Positions 49,900 to 55,898 of a stretch of DNA of 55,898 bases are shown here, piece by piece. A program made the translations under genes and the position numbers. Source of the DNA: Cyanobacteria bacterium SZAS LIN-3 (lineage in GTDB: Bacteria > Cyanobacteriota > Vampirovibrionia > Obscuribacterales > Obscuribacteraceae); contig JAFEAV010000037.1 of the NCBI GenBank assembly GCA_018266215.1, forward strand, positions 1-55,898. Reading direction: 5' to 3'. Positions within the stretch are counted from its first letter, which is position 1; each line of letters starts with the position of its first letter. The notes beneath the pieces were generated by a model that saw only the letters and a list, made by a program, of their open reading frames with translations, was not told the DNA's origin and made no database searches.

Positions 49900-51124
49900 A
49901 GCTGGAGACCGATCGAGCGGCGCTGCGCCTGCCTTTTGCCGCGACATAATCAATCACTCTGATCATCTCGGCAGGCACGTCTTCCTCGCTTGAGGCCAGA
50001 TCGACGGTACTGCGGGCGAAGGCAATCTTGTCAAAATCTCCCAGCCCGCGGGCGCGGAAAAGCTTATTGAGCGCGTTTTTACGCGGCCCCTCCCGGGGGA
50101 TATCGAAGGACGCCGAAGATAGGGTTTGGCCACTGTGCATCAACTGGCGATTGAGTATTTTCAAAAGCTGCTCATAAGAATAACAATCTTCCAGCTCGCG
50201 CGATTCAAGCGTCACCAGGCCGTCGCACTCACGCAAATCTTCCTCTATAACCGAGGAGGAATCTTCCGCGTCACCGTCAAAGACACAGACGATGGGGATG
50301 TTCAAAACATCCTTCATCGTCAAATAACGACGCGCCACCTGCTTGGCGCCACCACTGGCGATGACATGCGCGCCCATAGCCTCCAGGGGCCGTCCGCACA
50401 AACGCGCAAAATGAGGTAGAACAATCAGTTCGGACTGACCTTCGACCAGCACCACCAGCGATGGCCTGAATCCATGGCGGAGGCGCAGGGCAACTTCCTC
50501 AGCCGCCGCCAAAAAGCGTTGACAATCACCGCTGGCCAGCTCGGCCAGGCTCTGACAATCAATATTCAAATTCTGGACATTTAAATTTTCGGCCGAGAAT
50601 ATTTCAGTCACAGCCTCCGGCCAGGATGACTCCCCACCGGCCCAGGTGCAGGCGGCGACCCAGTCGACGCTGGCCAGCAGCGATACGGTCAACCAGGCCC
50701 GACGCTCGGGGCCGAGCTCTAGCAATGCGCTTATCTTGTCGGCTACGACAATCAAATCTTTTGCCGCCGGAGCGAGCAAGTCGGATTTTTCGTCAGCAGG
50801 GGCAATTGAGGGAATGGGAGAAAAAGCGGTGGAGGAATAAATGCGCAGATCTTCCAGAGCCAGAGCGAGGCTGAAGAGAAGAGAAAGGAGCGCGGATTTA
50901 TCGCCGCCGGCCGACGAACCAAAGATTTCGCCGTGCAGGGCCGCCAGCTGAAGCAGCGAAAGTTCTCTTACCCGGTCGCGCTCGGCCCGTGCCAGTTGCC
51001 TCTGGACCGTTTTCTTCAACCGGGCCAGACGACTGACAGGCTCTTCAAAAGCCAGCTGCCTGAGCGCTGCCAGCTTCAATTCACCTTCACTCGCTTGATT
51101 AAAACAGATCCCTTGCTGCGTCAA
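49892..51124 (-). CDS. TOPRIM-domain protein (OLD-nuclease-like C-terminal domain without ATPase)
   Basis: 410 residues. Residues 222-315 carry a TOPRIM signature as in OLD-family nucleases: Glu228 in LVVLVEGQSELIVLP, the strand IPIVCVFDGDAED with Asp283 and Asp285, and a later LESRELEDCYS. Residues 1-220 are helical and show no Walker A motif, so the ABC ATPase half of OLD proteins is absent. A DNA or RNA phosphodiester reaction is likely; the biological target is unknown. TTG 51124 is the start, 34 bases after a predicted transcription start. It overlaps a membrane protein gene. Confidence 0.75.
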   Translation of the reverse strand: MTQQGICFNQASEGELKLAALRQLAFEEPVSRLARLKKTVQRQLARAERDRVRELSLLQLAALHGEIFGSSAGGDKSALLSLLFSLALALEDLRIYSSTAFSPIPSIAPADEKSDLLAPAAKDLIVVADKISALLELGPERRAWLTVSLLASVDWVAACTWAGGESSWPEAVTEIFSAENLNVQNLNIDCQSLAELASGDCQRFLAAAEEVALRLRHGFRPSLVVLVEGQSELIVLPHFARLCGRPLEAMGAHVIASGGAKQVARRYLTMKDVLNIPIVCVFDGDAEDSSSVIEEDLRECDGLVTLESRELEDCYSYEQLLKILNRQLMHSGQTLSSASFDIPREGPRKNALNKLFRARGLGDFDKIAFARSTVDLASSEEDVPAEMIRVIDYVAAKGRRSAARSVSSYG

Positions 51125-51164
51125 ACTTCGTAATTAACCCTATGCCTGTGAGCCCAAAACATAT

Positions 51165-51193
51165 AGTCTAGTAACTTCCCCCTATCAATTCAA
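51165..51193 (-). promoter_or_regulatory. Possible promoter of the TOPRIM gene
   Basis: Minus strand: TTGAAT (51193-51188), a 17-base spacer and TAGACT (51170-51165), each matching four of six consensus bases. Confidence 0.42.
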
Positions 51194-51196
51194 ACA

Positions 51197-51217
51197 GATC
51201 GGCCCAAAAGACCGATC
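51197..51217. promoter_or_regulatory. Short inverted repeat upstream of the MATE gene
   Basis: GATCGG (51197-51202) and CCGATC (51212-51217) with a 9-base spacer, between the divergent TOPRIM and MATE genes. It could be an operator or weak hairpin. Confidence 0.25.
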
Positions 51218-51254
51218 ATTCAGGAAAAAGGACAAACGGGCAAGGTGCAGGACA

Positions 51255-52658
51255 GTGTCTTCGGTATTGGACCAGGAAGAGCTCAAGGCGAAATCGCTGG
51301 ACGAGTTGATCGTCAGCGGTTCTACTCTTTCGGCCATCTATCACATGAGCTGGCCTATGTTGGTGCAGATGCTGATCATCTCCGCCGCGAGCTTTTCCGA
51401 CGTCTTTGTCGCCGGTAAATTAGGTTCTGAAACTCAGGCTGCCATCGGCATCTGTAACCAGGTCTGGTTTCTGATGGTGCTCATGACCATTGCGCTCTCA
51501 TCGGGCACAATGGCCTTGATCAGCCGCTTCTGGGGCGCCCGCGATTACGACTCGGCGATTGAGGCCGGACGCCAATCCCTGATATTCGCCTTCATATTCG
51601 GTACTATTTCGACCGTGCTCGGCCTGCTGGCGGCCAAACCGCTCCTGGCCCTGACCGGTACGACTGATGCCGTGCAGGCTCTGGGCTGGCGCTTCCTCAA
51701 AGTCGATCTGATGTCGCAGTTGCCTTTCACCATGGTCTGGACCTGCCATTCAATGTTCCGGGCCATAGGCAACTCCCGCGCGCCCATGCTTATCTGGCTG
51801 GCGATGGCCATAATCATCATCAGCCTGAACTTTGGACTGTGCCTGGGCCCTACCCATATGGGCATAGAAGGCATCGCCCTGTCCTGGGTGGTAGCCGGTT
51901 GCGTCGGCGTGGCGCTCAATCTCTACCTGCTGCGCAGCTCGGACCTCAAAGATTCACTCATTGTCGGACCGGCCATCAGAGAAGGATTTTCGCCCCGCAC
52001 CCGGGAGTGGATCTGGCGCATTTTGAAAGTGGGCATTCCCACTTGCATTCAGGATCTGGCCTGGGTGCTTGGCAACTTCGCCATGTTCAAAATATTCGCC
52101 ATGACCCAGTACCCGACGGCCTGTCAGGCTGCCTGGACAATCGGATTTCGTTTAGAGGAAATGATCTGCACCCTGCCCCTGCACGCTCTGGGAGCGTCTA
52201 TTGGCACGATTGTCGGTCAAAACCTGGGAGCGAAAAAACCGGAGCGGGCGGTAAAGACCGGCTGGCAGGCCACGGTTATAGGCCTTGTGCTGGAGTTGCC
52301 CACGGCCCTGGCCATGTATGTCTTCGCCCAACCGATAGCCTCCATGATGACGAGCGATCCGCAAGTGCTGGCCTCCACAGCCGACTATCTGCGTATAGTC
52401 GGACTGTCCGAGCCCCTGGTCGCCTGCTGGATCATTCTCTTCGGAGCGCTTACCGGTGCCGGTTACACCAAGTGGCCGATGTGGATAGGCATAGTCGGTC
52501 TTACCTGTGTGAGGCTGCCCCTGGCCTATGTCCTGGCGACGACCTGCCATATGGGTGCCGACGGCATCTGGCTGGCGATAGCAATATCGTCCTCGCTTAT
52601 AGGTCTGATGGCCATTCAGCGCTTCCATTCCGGAGTCTGGAAGAGTCAGCAGGTCTGA
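51255..52658 (+). CDS. MATE-family multidrug/metabolite efflux transporter
   Basis: 467 residues with twelve helices in two homologous halves, starting near IYHMSWPMLVQMLIISAASFSD and GSETQAAIGICNQV; the second half repeats the pattern at ICTLPLHALGASIGTIVGQNLGA. These proteins export cationic compounds in exchange for Na+ or H+. The GTG start (51255) has AAGGTG 7 bases upstream. It is divergent from the TOPRIM gene; the substrate is unknown. Confidence 0.92.
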   Translation: MSSVLDQEELKAKSLDELIVSGSTLSAIYHMSWPMLVQMLIISAASFSDVFVAGKLGSETQAAIGICNQVWFLMVLMTIALSSGTMALISRFWGARDYDSAIEAGRQSLIFAFIFGTISTVLGLLAAKPLLALTGTTDAVQALGWRFLKVDLMSQLPFTMVWTCHSMFRAIGNSRAPMLIWLAMAIIIISLNFGLCLGPTHMGIEGIALSWVVAGCVGVALNLYLLRSSDLKDSLIVGPAIREGFSPRTREWIWRILKVGIPTCIQDLAWVLGNFAMFKIFAMTQYPTACQAAWTIGFRLEEMICTLPLHALGASIGTIVGQNLGAKKPERAVKTGWQATVIGLVLELPTALAMYVFAQPIASMMTSDPQVLASTADYLRIVGLSEPLVACWIILFGALTGAGYTKWPMWIGIVGLTCVRLPLAYVLATTCHMGADGIWLAIAISSSLIGLMAIQRFHSGVWKSQQV

Positions 52659-52680
52659 GAAAAAAATCGCAGAAAAATTG

Positions 52681-52743
52681 AACTAACCTCCGCACAAAAG
52701 CGTTTGCTTCTCTGTAAAGCAGCGCTCAGGGCGGAGGTTAGTT
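52681..52743 (+). promoter_or_regulatory. Hairpin enclosing the radC-like ribosome-binding site
   Basis: A perfect 13-bp inverted repeat: AACTAACCTCCGC (52681-52693) pairs with GCGGAGGTTAGTT (52731-52743). The right arm contains GGAGG at 52733-52737, the Shine-Dalgarno of the gene starting at 52747. The 37-base loop can form a further inner helix (AGCG/CGCT and TGCTT/AAGCA). No U-tract follows, so translational control is more likely than termination. Confidence 0.7.
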
Positions 52744-52746
52744 TAT

Positions 52747-53313
52747 ATGGCAACGGCAACCAGGACCGGCAAAACAGCAAAAAAATCGCACAAGCAGGAG
52801 GACTGGTCGCAGAAACTCCACTATGAAATACCGCGCATCAAACTCTATCTGGTTAATGAAGCCCGGGTGCAAAAGCCCTGGCCCAGTATCAGCTCGGCCG
52901 AGGACGCAGCCCGCCTGCTAAAGCCGCTCACCTTCGCCAGTGAAGAACATTTCGTCAGTCTGCACTTAAATACAAAATTTGAAGTGATGGGCCTGCACGA
53001 AGTCTCCCACGGCACACTTTCAGCATCACTGGTGCATCCCCGCGAAGTCTTCAAAGCCGCCCTGGTTGCCAACAGCTACGCCATCATTGTCTGTCACAAT
53101 CACCCGTCCGGAGCGGCTCTCAAGGCCTCGGCCGAGGACCTGGAGACGACCAGGCAACTGGTGCAGGCCGGACAGATCATGGGCGTGAGCGTGCTCGACC
53201 ACATAATTGTCGGCCCCGACAGCCTGGGACCGGAAATCCCCTCAACGGACTCAATTGCATCCCAGATCTACAGCATTCGCCAGCACCACCCCGAGCTGTG
53301 GAGCCGTGATTGA
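52747..53313 (+). CDS. RadC-family JAB-domain protein, short form
   Basis: 188 residues. The JAB/MPN metal site is complete: Glu in SEEHFVSLHLN, then IIVCHNHPSGAALKASAED with HxHP and the following acidic residue. The N-terminal helix-hairpin-helix of long RadC (UPF0758) is missing, replaced by a basic tail (TATRTGKTAKKSHKQED). Short forms like this occur in mobile elements and toxin-antitoxin loci as well as in chromosomes. The true role of RadC proteins is not established. Start ATG 52747 with its GGAGG inside the hairpin described above. Confidence 0.88.
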   Translation: MATATRTGKTAKKSHKQEDWSQKLHYEIPRIKLYLVNEARVQKPWPSISSAEDAARLLKPLTFASEEHFVSLHLNTKFEVMGLHEVSHGTLSASLVHPREVFKAALVANSYAIIVCHNHPSGAALKASAEDLETTRQLVQAGQIMGVSVLDHIIVGPDSLGPEIPSTDSIASQIYSIRQHHPELWSRD

Positions 53314-53420
53314 TCCGATCCTGAAGCTTCAGGAGATTTCATTGTCACAAGCGGTCTAATCCAGGCTAAAGAGCGGCGGCAAGAAGTATGATCTGGAAGA
53401 AATGAGGTGTGGAAGCGCAC

Positions 53421-54656
53421 ATGGCTACTAAAGAGAAACGGCGCCAGTCGGTCAGTGTACAAATCGGGGACAAATGGATAGGCGGCAATCATCCTGTCCT
53501 TGTGCAGTCCATGACAAATACGCCCACCGAAGATCCCCGGGCAACGGCCGAACAGGTCATCGAACTGTATAAAGCCGGGTCCGAAATTGTTCGCATTACG
53601 GTAAACACCAGAGAAGCGGCCCAGGCTGTCCCGACTATTGTCTCGACAATCGAAAAGGCCGGCTACAACATACCGCTGGTCGGAGATTTTCACTACAACG
53701 GCCACCTGCTGCTCAAACAATATCCTGATTGCGCTCGACTCCTGGCCAAATACCGCATCAATCCGGGCAATGTCGGTCGCGGAGACAGGCACGATGAAAA
53801 TTTCAAATTAATGGTGGAGGCCGCTATCCAGTGGCAAAAGCCGGTGCGCATCGGCGTCAACTGGGGCTCGCTTGATCAGGATCTGCTGGCTCGCATGATG
53901 GATGAAAACGCCGCCCTCAAGGAGCCCCGCGAAGGCCACGAGGTGCTCATCGACGCCATTGTGGAAAGTGCCGTATCTTCGGCCGCCGCCGCCGAGAAAC
54001 TGGGACTGCCGGCATCCCAGATCGTTCTTTCGGCCAAGGTCTCCGAAGTCAGTGACCTTATTGTCGTTTACGAAAAACTGGCCGCTCGGTGCAATCACGC
54101 CCTGCACCTGGGACTGACAGAAGCAGGCATGGGCATGAAAGGTATAGTTGCTTCCACTGCGGCTCTTTCCATCCTGCTCTCCAGAGGCATAGGCGACACT
54201 ATCCGGGTCAGTCTTACTCCCGAGCCCGGGGCCAATCGCGATCTGGAAGTGCGGGTCTGTCAGCAAATTTTGCAGTCGCTGGACATTCGCTCCTTTACGC
54301 CGCAAGTGACAGCCTGTCCCGGTTGCGGTCGTACAACCAGCACTGTATTCCAGGAGCTGGCCCAGGATATTGAAAAACATCTCAGTGCCCAGAGACTGAT
54401 CTGGCAGGAAAAATACCCCGGCGTCGAATCTCTAAAAGTCGCCGTTATGGGTTGCATAGTCAATGGACCGGGTGAGTCCAAGCATGCCGACATCGGCATC
54501 TCCCTGCCCGGCACCGGGGAAGAGCCCAGAGCACCGGTATATGTTGACGGCAGCCATGTCACCACACTATCGGGCCCCAATCTGGCTGTAGATTTCATCA
54601 CGCTGGTCAACGACTACGTCGAAAAACGCTACAGCAGTCCCGTTCTAAAAGGATAA
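53421..54656 (+). CDS. ispG: 4-hydroxy-3-methylbut-2-enyl diphosphate synthase
   Basis: Penultimate step of the MEP isoprenoid pathway, reducing MEcPP with a [4Fe-4S] cluster. 411 residues: TIM-barrel part opening with IGGNHPVLVQSMTNT and RINPGNVGRGDRHDENF, then the cluster domain with Cys299 and Cys302 (CPGCGRTTS) and Cys345 (MGCIVNGPGESKHAD). ATG 53421 is chosen; GTG 53409 would add four residues. The next gene begins 2 bases after its stop, so they share a transcript. Confidence 0.96.
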   Translation: MATKEKRRQSVSVQIGDKWIGGNHPVLVQSMTNTPTEDPRATAEQVIELYKAGSEIVRITVNTREAAQAVPTIVSTIEKAGYNIPLVGDFHYNGHLLLKQYPDCARLLAKYRINPGNVGRGDRHDENFKLMVEAAIQWQKPVRIGVNWGSLDQDLLARMMDENAALKEPREGHEVLIDAIVESAVSSAAAAEKLGLPASQIVLSAKVSEVSDLIVVYEKLAARCNHALHLGLTEAGMGMKGIVASTAALSILLSRGIGDTIRVSLTPEPGANRDLEVRVCQQILQSLDIRSFTPQVTACPGCGRTTSTVFQELAQDIEKHLSAQRLIWQEKYPGVESLKVAVMGCIVNGPGESKHADIGISLPGTGEEPRAPVYVDGSHVTTLSGPNLAVDFITLVNDYVEKRYSSPVLKG

Positions 54657-54658
54657 AA

Positions 54659-55898
54659 ATGAGGAATTTTCTGTTTGTTCTTTTGACATTATTTGCCGTC
54701 ACCGCGGCAAATATGCAGCCGGCAGCGGCCAAAGTAACGCTGTCAAAATTATTTGTCGACGGAGGCATTATTCAAAGAGACAAACCGGTCAATGTTTTCG
54801 GCACGGCCAAACCAGGCGAGATGGTTACCTGCGGTATCGGCGAGAGCCGGGGTGTTTGCATCGTACCGGCCAGCGGCAATTTCCTTGTCTCCCTGGCGCC
54901 TCCCAGCGGAGACGGACCTTTTACCTTGAAAGTAGCCGGCGAAAATCTGATAGAAGTCAAAAATTTGCAACTGGGCGAAGTCTGGATTGTCGCCGGTGAC
55001 GCGGACATGGATAAAGATTCGCTCTCCAGCGGAGCCGTGCTGGAGCAATCGGACCTGCCGCCCTCGCTGCAGCTCTTTAAGGTGCCGGTGCGATTCGCTC
55101 ACAAGCCCGTGCGTTTGCTGGACGGTCGCTGGCTCAAACTAAATGCCACCACCCCCGGTGCCATGGCTTTTTCCGCTCTTGGCCTGAGATTTGGCTGCGA
55201 TCTGGCCAAGCAGGTAGGCGGGCCAATTGCCATCATTCAGGTCACATGCCCGGAGACACCGATTCGCTCATGGATTTCACAGGGCACCCTGCTGCTCAAA
55301 CCGGAGACATCCGGTGCCGTAAATAAATCAACCATGCAGAGCAAAGATTTCGACAAATTAAACGGCGAGTACGAAGAGAGCGTTAAAAACTGGCAGGCCT
55401 CCCTGACCGAAGGCAAAGAGCCCGCAGCCAGACCGCTTCCCTCGCCCCTGCTGCGCAACAGCGCCTCGGCTCTTTTCAATGGCATGGTCGCACCCCTCAC
55501 ACCATATTCGGTGCGGGGTCTGATCTGGTACCACGGCAGAAGCGACCTGCAGGAAGCCGTCAGCTACAAGCCTTTTCTCTCATCGTTTTTGAAAGACGTG
55601 CGCCTGGCCTTCCGCCAGGAGGGTCTGCCCATTATCATGGTCCAGAGCGGGGCCCTGGCCTCCCCTCAAAACGGAGACGACAGCCCGATCTCAATCATCA
55701 GACATATCCAGTACAAGGCCCGGGTGGCCCCGCGCACCTATATGGCGGTCAGCCTCGACCTCGACAAGACCGACCCCAAAGCCGGCACCAGCAGCACAGA
55801 TTACGACGCCCTGGCGCAACGCATCACCAATATCGCCCTCAGCACCCAGTATCACACTCCGGCCCAGGTGGCTTCACCGGTCATCGACACAATCGAAA
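54659..55898 (+). CDS. Sialate O-acetylesterase-like SGNH protein lacking the catalytic serine; 3' end cut by window edge
   Basis: 413 residues visible from ATG 54659. Signal peptide (NFLFVLLTLFAVTAANMQPAAA), then the SIAE pattern: LFVDGGIIQRDKPVNVFG, LQLGEVWIVAGDADMD, and GLIWYHGRSDLQEAVSYKPF. In active members the second motif reads GxSNM with the nucleophilic serine; here residues 113-117 are GDADM, with Ala115 at that position, and the third motif YQGESN reads YHGRSD. The protein is probably exported. Either catalysis is lost (binding role) or the residue set differs. It follows ispG by 2 bases. Confidence 0.75.
   Translation, partial: MRNFLFVLLTLFAVTAANMQPAAAKVTLSKLFVDGGIIQRDKPVNVFGTAKPGEMVTCGIGESRGVCIVPASGNFLVSLAPPSGDGPFTLKVAGENLIEVKNLQLGEVWIVAGDADMDKDSLSSGAVLEQSDLPPSLQLFKVPVRFAHKPVRLLDGRWLKLNATTPGAMAFSALGLRFGCDLAKQVGGPIAIIQVTCPETPIRSWISQGTLLLKPETSGAVNKSTMQSKDFDKLNGEYEESVKNWQASLTEGKEPAARPLPSPLLRNSASALFNGMVAPLTPYSVRGLIWYHGRSDLQEAVSYKPFLSSFLKDVRLAFRQEGLPIIMVQSGALASPQNGDDSPISIIRHIQYKARVAPRTYMAVSLDLDKTDPKAGTSSTDYDALAQRITNIALSTQYHTPAQVASPVIDTIE

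Noticed and set aside
53319..53334. 16-base palindrome TCCTGAAGCTTCAGGA after the radC-like gene
   Set aside because: No loop and no U-tract, so it cannot fold as a terminator; could be an operator for ispG but nothing supports it.
1..55898. tRNA, rRNA, CRISPR arrays, insertion sequences, prophage
   Set aside because: No cloverleaf-like intergenic sequence, spaced repeats, transposase or integrase motifs were seen. A tool-based scan (tRNAscan-SE, Infernal) would be needed to exclude small RNAs.

Overview
The window looks like a chromosomal segment from a Gram-negative, moderately GC-rich, non-photosynthetic relative of the cyanobacteria, most likely of the Melainabacteria/Vampirovibrionia type (Obscuribacter-like). 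Support is indirect: a PATAN (PatA N-terminal) domain regulator, a biliverdin-type heme oxygenase, non-mevalonate IspG, lipoprotein and RND machinery that imply an outer membrane, many large Ala/Thr-rich proteins of unknown function, and frequent TTG and GTG start codons with clear Shine-Dalgarno sequences. The assignment is inference. No tRNA, rRNA, CRISPR array, insertion sequence or phage module was recognised, so this is mainly core genome with some lineage-specific genes.

Left part (1-13000, almost all minus strand): a PATAN regulator cut by the left edge, an S41 peptidase, then a ten-gene run from 12930 down to 3216: miaB, a membrane fatty-acid desaturase, an FAD flavoprotein, a DUF1365 protein, a cyclopropane-synthase-family methyltransferase, a Sua5-type tRNA enzyme, a DUF1295 membrane reductase, a second methyltransferase of the same family and a heme oxygenase. 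Six of these fit an acyl-chain modification pathway (cyclopropane, methyl-branched or furan fatty acids).

13000-25000: an OmpR-type response regulator (+), a small unknown protein, and a minus-strand block pfk-ribD-czcA-like-czcB-like-histidine kinase, which joins a heavy-metal-type RND pump to a sensor kinase. Then sucCD (+) with a strong terminator.

25000-38000: a zinc-ribbon-like protein, a secreted polyglycine protein, a flavoprotein monooxygenase divergent from a patatin-like phospholipase, and a tightly overlapping minus-strand operon def - unknown - RapZ C-terminal domain - two-helix membrane protein - membrane-anchored YvcK - flavin reductase. Next come a secreted unknown, a UbiA-family prenyltransferase, cobU, a YgjP-like metallopeptidase and fabF.

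38000-44300 is one 2078-residue protein with four tandem repeats of about 110 residues. 44300-55898 holds cysE, small coiled-coil and zinc-ribbon proteins, an acyl-CoA dehydrogenase, rpe, a secreted TPR-like protein, a TOPRIM protein overlapping a membrane protein, a MATE transporter, a RadC-family protein whose ribosome-binding site sits in a 13-bp hairpin, ispG, and a sialate-esterase-like protein lacking its catalytic serine, cut by the right edge.
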